Shown piece by piece: positions 12,316-23,008 of a stretch of 64,000 nt of DNA. A program made the position numbers and the translations under genes. The DNA comes from Xylogone sp. PMI_703 (lineage: Eukaryota > Ascomycota > Leotiomycetes), in the NCBI GenBank assembly GCA_021399445.1, contig JAJTUQ010000001.1, positions 8,308,001-8,372,000 on the forward strand. The letters run 5' to 3'. How positions within the stretch are numbered: the first letter of the stretch is position 1; each line of letters begins with the position of its first letter. The notes beneath the pieces were generated by a model that searched no databases, was not told the DNA's origin, and saw nothing but the letters and a program-made list of their open reading frames with translations.

Positions 12316-13120
12316 CTAATCGGAAAATCTGGCTCTTTGATCCACAAACGCCTTACCAACTACCATATACGTACCGTCGTGCTTCAATCTAACGACCACG
12401 GCCACTTTGCAATCTTCAAAAATAATAATAATCAGGTTTAGGGATTTGTGAGAGTAGAGCTGATCCTCCACTAGGTTTATTGAAGTACGTGTGTGTAAAG
12501 AATCTCTAGAACGGGACGAAACTACTCCTATTTTTGTCAAAAGCTATAATCTTCTAACAAGTCCTCCATCCATTGAACTATTTCTTAGTTAACATCCTTG
12601 GAGTTTTAATGGCTCGGAAAGTAAAGTCTCGAGTTTTTCTAGCAGCCTGCTCTCTGATACCCATTCCATATGTTTAGCAAGCATGGCTCTCACAGGTAGA
12701 AGTTAATTTGTGCCCTTCTTTAGTGATAAGTCGTGCCTAATATGAACAAAATAATTTCTTATCATAGCCCCAAAAGGATCACTTAAAACTCTCTGCAACA
12801 AGTCGCTGAGATGCACTAGATAGTAGTCGATATAGTTCGAGTTCCATCCGGATGCCTTCAGGACATCAATATATAACTCGGTTGTGGTTTTCATATAATT
12901 GATTGTGACTCCGTGTGTGGGCACGGAAATTCTTAAAAAGCTATATATTTGATCGCTTGGTTCGAAGGTTATAGCGCTGTGAAAAGGAGGTGATCAGGGA
13001 TCTCAATGAATTAATGGTCCCGAGGGAAGACGACCTCTTGTATGACACGAAGTCGCCTCCAAAAGAGCGATAGCAAATTTCCAAAATGACACCCTATAAA
13101 ATCTCCTGAAAACCGTGTCT
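12316..13120 (-). pseudogene. HET-domain (heterokaryon incompatibility) relic
   Basis: Scattered minus-strand frames resemble, in family order, a fungal HET-domain protein. RRLRVIQEVVFPRDH (near 13050) matches the W/RRxWxxQEV motif. EPSDQIYSFLRISVP (near 12940) matches the DxxYALLGI motif and continues into YMKTTTELYIDVLKA. DGTYMVVGKAFVD (near 12350) matches the usual C-terminal GTYxxVGEAYVDG. The pieces are in different frames with stops between them. HET proteins trigger cell death on non-self fusion in fungi; this copy is dead. The assignment relies on three short motifs. Confidence 0.5.
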
Positions 13121-13779
13121 GGGGTTCTGTTTAGGCACCAGCATTCCGAAAAAGGTGGAGCAAAGTTGGCAAAATCGTAACTGGGTGGATACGCAGGCCT
13201 GCAAAGACTCTGGTCTTTCTTTTAATTAGCATATTCCTTTAGTGGAGCTAATGCTCTTCAGTGAGTGCCGTCAGCACCGAAAAGCAAAATAGTTCGCAAA
13301 CATGCCATGTAGCGGAATATAGGGGCCTAAGCTCTACTGCGATAAATGTGAGTTCCTACGGTAGTTGTCGATGCTGCGCCACCCTCAGTTTACGTGGAAG
13401 CTGGATCTCCGGCTGCTGTATTGTACGTCTGACAATAAGAGATCTCTCATCAATACTTATGTAATGGATCATAAGCTATTGATAGTTACTGGGTTGAGAG
13501 AGTGCGTTAAGGACGTAAGACTCCGCCTCAATCTGGCCCCCACAGAAGTAACGCTGTTGGCCGAATTCTGTCTTCAGACTCCTTAACGCTTCCGATTCTG
13601 AAACCCGCTCCGTTGCGACAAATCCACAACGCGCGTTCAAGAAAAATCAAACGAAGCCGTGCTCGGCGCTTCGTATTCTTATGTAAGTGAAATTAAATGA
13701 AATATCATCTTTAAAGTATTAGAATCTCCATCATTTCTTGCCCATTTGTCCTTCCCCCTCCCTACACAATCGACCAATC

Positions 13780-14409
13780 ATGTTACGGCTCTATACTCTC
13801 ACAGCGGCAGCTGTTTTCATGGCCGCCACCGTGGCAGGCCAAAGTTCGTCTATAACCACCACCTCTGTCTCTGTCTTCCAGGCTGGAAGCACTACGATAC
13901 CGGTATCTGGAGCGGCTGGTAGTATCGTTGGTGTCGATGCAATTGCTACCACAATTGTAGTTGCCTGCTACAACAGCTCAGATTGTGGCTTGAGCTCTGA
14001 GACAGTAACGTTTACACAGGGCCGGTCCTCTTTCGCTGTCGGTCTTGTCTTTCCGACCGAACTTGAGGGTACCACCGCGACTATCACAGCCACCGTGGAT
14101 TGTGATATTGTTTCCACTTCAGCAGCTGCGAGTTGTCACACTACTGCCGTTGCCTCAGTCGCAGTAGGCGGTCTAACCATCAAAACGACGAGCACCCTCT
14201 CTTCGACCTACTCTAGCAACGAGATAGTTTATGGGCAACTTCTAATTACTGCTGGCGTCGATAAATTGACCAGTCCCCAGGCAACCGAGACACCCCTCTC
14301 ATCTAGCACGTCTACTGGTGCTGCTGCATCTTTCCCCACAAGCAATGTTGGACTCAATGTTGGTGCTATAGGGGTAGTAGCTGCTCTTGCCGTTGTCGAA
14401 ATGTTATAA
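13780..14409 (+). CDS. Secreted, probably GPI-anchored Ser/Thr-rich protein
   Basis: Single exon, 209 residues, starting at ATG 13780 in a good context (an in-frame TTG further upstream is not a likely start). An N-terminal signal peptide (MLRLYTLTAAAVFMAATVAG) is visible. The body is rich in Ser, Thr, Ala and Val with few Cys (including CYNSSDC) and one or more N-glycosylation sequons. A Ser/Ala/Gly region (SSSTSTGAAA) is followed by a hydrophobic tail ending in VGAIGVVAALAVVEML, the layout of a GPI-anchor signal. No catalytic domain is recognised. It resembles the many small GPI cell-surface proteins of filamentous ascomycetes, and a wall or surface role is inferred. A long AT-rich relic region lies upstream. 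Confidence 0.75.
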   Translation: MLRLYTLTAAAVFMAATVAGQSSSITTTSVSVFQAGSTTIPVSGAAGSIVGVDAIATTIVVACYNSSDCGLSSETVTFTQGRSSFAVGLVFPTELEGTTATITATVDCDIVSTSAAASCHTTAVASVAVGGLTIKTTSTLSSTYSSNEIVYGQLLITAGVDKLTSPQATETPLSSSTSTGAAASFPTSNVGLNVGAIGVVAALAVVEML

Positions 14410-15103
14410 TATCTTCTATTTTCGTTTTCCCCTTTTTTCTTGTTCTTTGGGCTTACGCATGTGATTCACATGCCGAATTATGTTATAGTTAGAATGGTGT
14501 TATATTCGATATATTGCATTAGTAGAATTCGGAGGAACATATCTAGAATGCTCTGATTACCATTTTTCATTGTCAATGATATTATGTTTATACGATACCA
14601 TGAATATTTATCTTCTATGATCATACAATTCAACTCAAAAATCATACTTTTTTCTGTTTTTGCGTAATATGCTCGCAAGGCCGAAACCAAGTTCCTTCCG
14701 AAGACTCCAGCAAGGAACTCTTATCAGTAAATTTGGTATGATGTGCATAAATCTGGACATTATAAATTGAACATTAGCCATATATTGACACTCCACAATG
14801 AAGCTTACTGATCGCACCGCAATATCCTCAAATAATAAGTTTTCGCTGCTTCCGCGCTGAGTTGCTTGAGTGGGGCTACCAGATTTGATGCTGCTATCTT
14901 ATCGAGCATAAGATGTCCTGGCTATTGTTTAAGTTTGTAAGGCGATTGTGATAAATCTAGAGAGTAGTGACAAGTAGATGGAAATGAAAAAAGTGGACGA
15001 TTGACCCCAAAGAAATCGTAGTTTTGACTTTTTAAGTCAGGTGGAGTTAACATATACTAATGTATTTGATTGATTATATAAAATTCCGCAATAGAGACGT
15101 ATA
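14410..15103. other. Intergenic, no gene seen
   Basis: AT-rich non-coding sequence between two convergent genes. The minus-strand open stretches at 14478-14817 show no family features. Confidence 0.45.
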
Positions 15104-15920
15104 TCAATTTGGAGCCTCTCTGGTTAGGAGCCATGTAGTATTCTTCTCTGGATTTCCACCGAATCGTTCTAACTGAGCATTGTGCGTGGCAATATCTTTG
15201 AATTCACATTGACGAAATATTTTGACTGAACTTGGCCGAGCCGGCACCCAAGTCTTGCCCCCATTCTTGTCCGCTACAGCATTGCAGTGATAAGTGAGTA
15301 CCGACCTGAGCCCTCTCTTCTGGAAATCTGGGTGAACCATTGTTCCCTTCCGATCTGCTTCCATAAATTAGTCATTTTCCAATTAAGCATGTTCTATTAC
15401 GAAAATTTAGAGCTGATTTGCGACTCCTCACGGTATTCTTGGACAGGATTATATCCGTGATCGCTAGCAAAAGTGAGACACTCTAGAAACGTCTCAAGTG
15501 CTTCCATGTTTATGCCTTTTATAGCAGGTGGCAAGTCATGCGAATTGACAGCTGCAAGCTGTTCGTCATTTAAAGGTCGATCGGCCCATGGGAACTGAAG
15601 GCCTGTCCATGCTACAATCCTTCTACGTAGAAATACTAGTTAGCAATTTATATAAGACGCCAAAGGCAGACATAAACACACCCTGAGGCTACTTCTGTGA
15701 TATTATAGATTGTAATATCGGGGAAAATCCACCGTGGTGCTAGAACAGACATGGTCCACTGATGAATATCATCTTTTGTGCAATGTTTAAAAGTTGCATT
15801 CCAGATCTCATCATCCGCAAATGCTTCTTCTGTCAGCCTGAATATTTCGTCGATGTCGGAAGGGTCTGCTTCAGTGAGAGTAAATTTAGGATCGAGTGTC
15901 TTTGCCATAGTCTCCTGCAT
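15104..15920 (-). CDS. GNAT-family N-acetyltransferase
   Basis: A protein of about 227 residues from three exons (15920-15682, 15622-15432, 15357-15104); both introns are GT-AG and restore the frame. It opens with FTLTEADPSDIDEIFRLTEEAF, the typical first strand and helix of fungal GNAT proteins. A middle strand carries SGRIVAWTG, and acetyl-CoA motif A is MVHPDFQKRGLRSVL. The family motif is Q/R-x-x-G-x-G/A. Here the last position is Arg, which may weaken acetyl-CoA binding. The end carries the motif-B-like VKIFRQCEFKDI. It transfers an acetyl group from acetyl-CoA to an unknown amine. Start choice is between two nearby in-frame ATGs (MQETMAKT). Confidence 0.75.
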
Positions 15921-16201
15921 CTACCGGACAATGTACTCTTAATGGCGAAGACTAACAGAATAATGAAGAAAGATTTTTTTTTTCTGAAATGACTTGTGAA
16001 ACAAGTTGAAGGTGTCTGCTATTTATTACCAGCTTGTAGAATGAGATCGGCTACTCTTGTACGTAAAGAAATTTACGTGAAGATGGAATTCAGGTATCAC
16101 TTATGGAAAGTCTTTTATATAGGATCATTCTAGATTTTATCTTTAAAGCCCTCGATGCACATGATAGTCCCAAGGTCTAATAATATACCAGGCCCTCTAC
16201 C

Positions 16202-18036
16202 TTAACTTTGTATTGGCATAGCAGTCTCTGCCCTGGAGCTTTGAGTAGCTGTGTTAGGGCTTCTTTGCCTCCAAGAACTGGTGACAGTCTTCAATTGCGT
16301 GAGAAAGTTGATGCTAGAAGCGCCAAGAAAATAGTTCCCTCCATGACCAGCAATACTGTGCTTATTGCCAGTAAAGCTAAACATTGGGAGCGGCACAGGA
16401 ATAGGGACATTGATGCCAACCTGTCCAGCCTGTATCTTTCGCTGGAAATGTGCCGCAGCTGAGCCACTTTCAGTGAAGAGAGCAACGCCATTGCCATACT
16501 CATTAGCATTGATCAATTCAATGGCTTCATCTTCTGTTTCGACAGATACGCAGACCAAAACAGGGCCGAAGATCTCCTCTTTATAGCATTTCATTGTCGG
16601 CTGTACATCCGAAATGATTGTTGGGCCGAGCTTTATAACGCATAATATTAGTCGCATAGAAAGAGATTACAGGTGGTAGACTTACAAAGTTTCCCTCGGG
16701 GAACTTCTCTGGTTTATAGTCCCTTCCATCCAATAGAATTGTTGCTCCCTCATTTTCCGCCGATTGAATCAATCCTTTGATTCGCTCTTGACTAGTCCTG
16801 GATATGACGGGACCTAAGTCCGCCTCTTCATCAAAAGCACCACTCACTTTCAGCTTTCGAGCCAGCTGAACTAGGTCCGGGATCCACTCTTTAGCTTTGC
16901 CCACAGTAACTAATACACTGAGGGCCATGCATCTCTGCCCTGCAGCGCCGAAACTTGCACCAGCAATCGCACTTAAGGCCTTGTCCTTGTCACTGTCTGG
17001 ATACAGTGCTACATGGTTCTTTGCTCCAAGATTTGCTTGGACTCTTTTCCCATTGGAAGAAGCTCTACTATGAATATAGTTCCCGGCATGATTTCCACCA
17101 ATGAAGCTGACTGCTTTAACCTCTTGCGCACTTGTCAGGAAGTCCACAGTTTCAGCAGCTCCGTGAACAATGCTGATTACACCCTCTGGTACTCCGGCTT
17201 CTTTGGCTAATTCTGCTATAATCATTGCTGCACCAGGAGTGCGTTCTGACGGCTTGAGAATCATGCAGTTACCAGTGGCAATTGTCAGTGATATCATCCA
17301 CAATGGAATCATTGCCGGGAAATCTAGAGAAGTTAGAAGAAGAAGGCTTCGATCTCTAACGAAACATACTAAACGGGCATATTCCTGCCACAACCCCTAA
17401 TGGTTCCCTGTATGTTCGAGTTTCCATTCCACTGGCCACTTCAAGAACATCTCCCATCCAGAGAGAAGGTAGTCCACAGAGGTGCTCTGTTACCTGTACT
17501 CCTCGATGGATTTCGGCGCGAGCGTCTGCCAGAGTCTTACCTTGTTCAATGGACACGCTTGTTGCTAGTCGATCCCGGTTTTGCTTAACCAGTGAAACTA
17601 GTGTGAGCAGGATCTGCTGTCTGTGTAGAACTGTCTTTTCGCTCCATTCTGGAAACGCCTTGATGGCACTAGTAGCAGCAATTTGCAGTTCCTCTTTTGT
17701 GCTTTGCGCCACCCGAGTAACAATGTTTCCTGTCGCTGGATCGTGGACGTCAAACAAAATTGAAGATTTCGAAGGAACTAAACGATTATTCAAAAAGTTT
17801 GGAGTGTTGATAATATCCTTGATCTGTTGATGGCTCTGGGTATAGGCAGGCAAGTTCACTGTAGATGAGAATCTTATCTGGGCGGACTTGTGTATCTTCC
17901 CACCCCGTGGCTGAATATTATCACCTAGGATGCTTCTATTCTGCGTATAACACGCTCTACAAGATTGGGAGCCGGATATTCGAGAAGTTGTTCTTAGTAG
18001 CCCAACTTTCTTGGAGGAAGAATTGATCGCAATCAT
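16202..18036 (-). CDS. Methylmalonate-semialdehyde dehydrogenase (CoA-acylating), mitochondrial type
   Basis: 577 residues from three exons (18036-17370, 17323-16686, 16630-16202). The enzyme family converts methylmalonate or malonate semialdehyde + NAD + CoA to propionyl- or acetyl-CoA in valine and pyrimidine breakdown, in the mitochondrial matrix. The first 60 residues are basic and Ser-rich (SSSKKVGLLRTTSRI), a mitochondrial presequence. Landmarks are VAGICPFNFPAMIPLWM across intron 1, ILKPSERTPGA, the nucleotide-site SFIGGN, QANLGAKNHV (the CoA-dependent group has Asn where other aldehyde dehydrogenases have the general-base Glu), and the catalytic Cys in GAAGQRCMALSV. EEIFGPVLVC lies near the C-terminus. 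It is divergent from the Fe-ADH gene, with a 443-base shared upstream region. Placement in this cluster, beside a 3-hydroxyisobutyrate dehydrogenase gene, suggests a specialised paralogue. Confidence 0.9.
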
Positions 18037-18479
18037 TTTTAGTTAGGTATTCGTTCTAGGAGCTAATTTAGAAAAATACGATTAATAGTATATTACCATT
18101 AAGAGGAGCCCATGTATGACTCGCATACTAGTTATACTTCCTGCAACGTGGGCACTATCGCTGGGTATAGAGTAGGTAGCTTCAGCAATGCTCGGACCGT
18201 CGGCTAGAGGAAATCATTCTATTGCCACCTCGGCCAGCTTAACCATACCTCTAACCCAACCTCTAACCCAGTGTCCGTGGATCTCTTCGGGGATAACTAA
18301 TTGCTTACTAGAACTCTGCTTCTTTCTCCTTTCCATCCTTGTTTACCTTAATATATCAGGCGGACCCGGCTGGCCTTGACCTATTACTTTGCCATCATTC
18401 GAACTACAACACATTTGTAGCGAAAACTCTCTTTAACTTGCAGAAACCTGTTGAGGATTATAACTGCTCTATTTATGCA
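18037..18479. promoter_or_regulatory. Shared divergent promoter region (MMSDH / Fe-ADH)
   Basis: The 443 bases between two divergently transcribed starts probably hold both promoters. A CGGACCGTCGG segment at about 18192-18202 contains CGG/CCG triplets of the kind bound by Zn2Cys6 regulators, two of which are encoded nearby. The link to those regulators is inference. Confidence 0.4.
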
Positions 18480-19752
18480 ATGGATCTTCAAGAAGTATTC
18501 GCCCCAGCTTTCCCAAAGGTACCATCTGGTCCTCATATTTCCTACAATTTACCATTTCGACAAGCCCTTGTTAAACATGTAACCGCCTCAAGGATCTTTA
18601 TCATAGGTTCTGGATCATTGTGTCAAAACACGGATATAATGAAAGATCTTGAGGCAGACTTTGGTAATGACCGAATAACCGGGACATATCAAGGTGTGAA
18701 GCCTCATACTCTCTGGTCACAAGTACTGGAGATTATGGCTGCCATATACAAATCTAGCCCCGGCTGCTTGATTACGTTAGGCGCAGGGAGTATAACAGAT
18801 GCAGCAAAAGTAGCTGTGTTGGTAAGTCTGACCTTTCTCTGCATGGCAAGAGAATTTAGTTTAATAAAGTCTCGCATAGGCTGTTGCGAATGGATGCCGC
18901 ACTTTTGAAGACTTGGCTCAACTCCAACGCCGTAGTATGACTTCTCAAGAGACTGTGAAACCTGCAATGATTGAGATTGTGTGTGTCCCCACGTCGCTCT
19001 CTGGTGGGGAATATTCGGCTTTTGCAGGTGCTACCAACGATCAAACACATCATAAAGAGCCTTTTGCACACCCGTCAATAGCACCTCGTCTTATTATTCT
19101 TGATCCTGACCTGTGTAAGACTACGCCAAGTCATGTATGGCTCAGTTCCGGTGTTCGAGCGGTAGATCATTGCGTAGAAGCTATTTGTTCACTACAATCG
19201 AAGCCCGAAGCGGATGCAGATGCGGCAAGGGCTCTTCGTCTTCTCGTCCCCGGCCTACTCGGAACTCACACAGACGCTTCGTCCATAGACTCTCGATTGC
19301 AATGCCAATTGGGTGTAGTTGAGTCGATGAAGGCCGTACAGTTAGGCGTCCCCATGGGTGCCAGCCATGGTATTGGTCATCAACTGGGGCCGTTTGGCGT
19401 TGGGCATGGTGAGACCAGTTGTATCATGCTACCAGCTGTGATGAAATTCAACGAATCAGTAAATCATGATAAGCAGACAAAGGTTATCAATATTCTCTGG
19501 AGTGAGAGTACCGTGTCAAAGTTATTAATCGAAAAAGGCTGTGAAAAGGACAGTGTTAGTTTGTCTGCAGTATTAGACATAATTATCAGAGAATTAGGCC
19601 TGCCACGTTCCTTGAGCGATGTTGGGGTGGATGGTGAAAAGATCCAGGACCAAGTAGCAGAGGCAAGCCTAACTGACAAATACTGCAAGACCAATCCAAT
19701 TCCGTTAGTTAGAAAGGATCAGGTACTTGAGATTCTGAAAATGGTACACTAA
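18480..19752 (+). CDS. Iron-type alcohol dehydrogenase, maleylacetate-reductase-like
   Basis: 404 residues from two exons (18480-18821, 18880-19752). This is a group III Fe-dependent alcohol dehydrogenase superfamily member, which also includes maleylacetate reductases. The NAD-binding loop is ITLGAGSITDAAKV. Exon 2 begins AVANGCRTFEDLA. The metal and substrate region has SSGVRAVDHCVEA, MGASHGIGHQLG and FGVGHGETSCIMLP, supplying the His ligands seen in this family. The start ATG 18480 opens MDLQEVFAPAFP. The intron (18822-18879) has GTAAGT and CATAG. Reaction: NAD(P)H-linked alcohol/aldehyde or maleylacetate/3-oxoadipate conversion; which one cannot be decided from sequence. It pairs divergently with the aldehyde dehydrogenase, consistent with successive alcohol and aldehyde oxidation. 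Confidence 0.88.
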
Positions 19753-20210
19753 GAAATTGACTTCTGTTATATAATAAAGTGGCTCAGTCACATCATTATT
19801 GATACTAAAGATTACAAAAACACTTATCATACTTATTCGTGACTTGATATATTCTAGGTAAAAGAATATCACTATGTTATGTATACTCACTGAAGCCTAG
19901 TCTGTGGGGATTATATTTCTTTAGAGGCAAACCCCATCTAGGAACAAGCTCCCGATAATATCTTATTACTAAATCTCCTTTTTAAATCACTATATCATGT
20001 CATTTATGTCACTATTTATGTGAAACTACATAATCTGTAGTGCCGGTTTGCTACCAGATAGTTCAAATCTTCAGATCGAAGCTCGGTCCGCCAAAATAGA
20101 CTCCACTATTCGGTAGCTCGGGATAGTATCTCAAGATATATGCCGATCTAATCCCTTGCCATTGAACAATCTTCTTAGGTTCCAATTTGAGAGAGCACCT
20201 TCACTATCCA
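19753..20210. other. Intergenic between Fe-ADH and the hydrolase
   Basis: AT-rich sequence holding the Fe-ADH 3' end and the promoter of the alpha/beta hydrolase. No gene or clear element was seen. Confidence 0.45.
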
Positions 20211-21429
20211 ATGGCAAGATCTCCTCCAGTGCTGGGACAAACCAGCAGTCTATCTGAGATAGACCCAGAATTTAAAGAAGTAAGATCCCATCACTGCTAG
20301 CACGTTCTTTTATTCGTGTTTTTGGTATTAATTCGCTATTGTACAGCTTTTGGCGAGTTTGGCTGCTCCAAAATTCTCAGCTAATCTGAACATCGATGCA
20401 CTCCGTGAAAGGGTCATTGCATCCAAGAGAGCAGCAAATTCACTATACTCAGAGCTTGGTAAGAACATTACAATCGAAGACCGAGACATTAAAGTTCGTG
20501 ATGGGGCTTCTATACCAATTCGGATCTACTCCCCTATTGATAGCACGGAGGATGAATTGCATCCACTGTTTGTAATGATTCATGGGGGTGGATGGGCCAC
20601 TGGAAGCTTAGAGAGTGAAGAGGTAAACTGTAAACTACTCTGTGAGAAGCTTGGAATTGTTATGGTTGATGTTGGCTATCGTCTTGCGCCGGAGCACAAA
20701 TTTCCAACCGGGCTCCATGATGGCTACGATGCCGTAAAATGGGTATATCTGTTCTAATATCTCTCAAAAGGGCGATCACTAAAGGTCTCTATACAGGCAG
20801 CTGAAAATGCAAGCAACCTCAAAGCTGACCTACGCAAGGGCTTTATCCTTGGTGGATCCTCTTCCGGTGCTAATCTATGCGCTGCTATAATACATACTTT
20901 GCGGGATGAATCTTTCGCTCCGCCACTGACAGGCTGTTATCTTGACATCCCAGCTCTAATCCACCCCAAAGCAGTGCCCACAGAATTGCAACAATATTAT
21001 CTCAGTTACGAACAGAATATGGAGGCGCCTGTGTTACCGCGAATTTTACTGAACCAATTCCACGGTATACTTCTCCATCCGTTACTACCCAGTTACACAA
21101 AAGAGTCAGCTAGACTAACCAGCTGATCTTTAGAGTGGTATCAAGGTGATCCTTTTTCCCCAGAGGTATCACCCCTTCTGAACCCTAATGGGCATCGAAA
21201 CCTCCCTCCCATATACTTGAAAGTATGCGGTCTCGATCCGCTCCGCGATGAAGCTTTGATCTTTGAAAAGCATCTACGAGATGCGGATGTTCCAACTCGA
21301 CTGGACATATATCCAGGATTACCACATTCATTTACAGCTACATTTCCTCAGCTCTCTGCAAGCCGAAAGTCATTAAACGATACTGTGGAAGGCGCGTCAT
21401 GGCTTCTGAGTAACAGAAGCAGTAGCTAG
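20211..21429 (+). CDS. Alpha/beta hydrolase, hormone-sensitive-lipase type (esterase)
   Basis: 342 residues from four exons (20211-20279, 20347-20742, 20797-21064, 21134-21429). The HSL-type oxyanion motif HGGGW is followed by VGYRLAPEHKFPTGLHDGYDAVKW. The nucleophile sits in GGSSSGAN (GxSxG). The acid is likely Asp in CGLDPLRDE and the His is in LPHSF, completing the Ser-Asp-His triad. WYQGDPFSPEVSPLLN is also typical of fungal members. There is no signal peptide, so it is probably cytosolic. It hydrolyses an ester or lactone. Beside a BVMO, which makes esters or lactones from ketones, cleavage of that product is the natural guess. All introns are GT-AG and the frame is intact throughout. 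Confidence 0.88.
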
Positions 21430-23008
21430 GGCTCTAGAGAGGACTCAAATGCCAGCCTATCTTTAATTGCAAGTTATATACACGTTTAATATCATGGCAA
21501 TAAGATACTATCTTCAAATCACTCGAAGCAAAAGCAAATTGAAGGGAAAGGCAAGATAAACACCAATCTCGTAATTCAATATTCTCTAAATGTCAATGTG
21601 CCGTGATATCGACTTTAAGTGTCCAATATGCATTAGCGTTGTCTTTACTCGGGATTTCTTCTAAGCCAAAAGTGTAAGCTATAAGTGTGGGCTGCTTGAG
21701 AAACTTCCACAGGGGAAATCTTGAAGTTCAATGCCCATTTATTGATTAATACTGTTGCTATAAATGCAGATTGGCCCGTACTGCGCTTCCCATATCGAAA
21801 AGGTATTGCATCAGTTGGTTGTTTCTTAATTTCAGAAACTCTTGATGCAACAATTGTTATGCTCTTTCGATTTCACTCGTTATAGCTTGCCGGGAGAAAC
21901 GCGTCGAAAGCTACATACAAAGCATTCTGGATGGCAATATCTCGCGCCTGTATCACCTCTCGAATGTTAGGGTTAATCATAGTCATTGCTACACTGGCGT
22001 AGCTGTATCCTCCAACGGTGCAACATATCGAACGCTCTCGTCATATCATCTTTTTTTGGTGAAGTTACTTCATTACGAAAAGTAAATGCAAGAGTCTATA
22101 TTCAATAAATCTATTTCCTTACGCCAAACAATAGAGTTTCAGAGTTTATTCGCAGTAAGTACTTTTCTTCTCACCAAATTCTCACGGAAAGCAAAGCATA
22201 TCTGAACGAGTTTATTCAAATCCGCGAATAGTGACAGGTCGAATTTCTTGCACAGGCGGATTGGATACAGCCAACACAAACTCGAATCCGTCAATCATAG
22301 TAACTTAAGCGCAACATCTGTAGATCCGAATAAGTCCACGGTATTAGTACGGATGTTGTCGGTTTACTCCGGCACGATCTCTGCAAAAACGAAGTTGCCG
22401 ACGGCCCGCGGGATCGGCTAGCAGCCGGAGTGAGAGCTCCAACTTCTACGCCGCGTTGACACCCAAGACACTCCTGGGCGTAATTGGTTGGCAGCATCGT
22501 TGCGATGATGGACAAAGGGTGAAGGGATATTAACAAATTATGTATAATTGCATAAGCCCAAAATTATGCATAGTATTGTCCTTGCCCTAGAGCAGAATCC
22601 AGGTGGTCGTGTAAGTCACACTGCTAGTAGACACAACGAAATAACCCTTAGTCAGGCTTTCACTTTGCCTACATTTAAATTATATCACTCGGTTTGTAAT
22701 CAATGGATGTAGCGGGGGCACGTGGGAGATTGGCTGGAACAATCACCGTGTAATTGCATTGCACAAGATAAATGTAGAAATCAACTCAAGCCTCGCTGTG
22801 CCCCTAATAGGAGTCTTTGATGGACAACCCGGATTAGTAATATTGCTAGACACTGTTGACTTCCCTTCCAAGCTTAAGTTCCACCGGGGTAAAATCAACC
22901 TCACTAGGACTTACTGCTCGGCATAGATAAACCCGCTACAGCACCTGTCGTATCTGAACTCATTCATGTGCATCTTATTCCCTGTGCCATAAGCGTGGTA
23001 GTTGAACA
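21430..23008. other. Intergenic with one unassigned open stretch
   Basis: A minus-strand frame from about 22019 to 21652 is open for about 120 codons apart from a single TGA. It reads sensibly (for example GYSYASVAMTMINPNIREVI), but I recognise no family, so it may be an unassigned pseudogene. A CCGCGG palindrome lies at 22406-22411. The rest, upstream of the first Zn2Cys6 regulator, shows no gene. Confidence 0.4.

Larger units (their letters stand above)
10394..13779. other. AT-rich block with gene relics
   Basis: This 3.4 kb stretch has no intact gene. It contains a short block rich in GACCGTA/GACTGTA words (about 11326-11455), an insulysin-family fragment (about 11520-11830 minus) and a HET-domain relic (about 12316-13120 minus). 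Bases 11,900-12,270 are extremely AT-rich. The pattern suggests old accessory sequence degraded by point mutation. Confidence 0.5.

Noticed and set aside
18236..18272. CCTCTAACCC repeated, which looks like telomere-type repeats.
   Set aside because: It is only two or three copies, not TTAGGG/CCCTAA, and lies in a gene promoter; likely chance.
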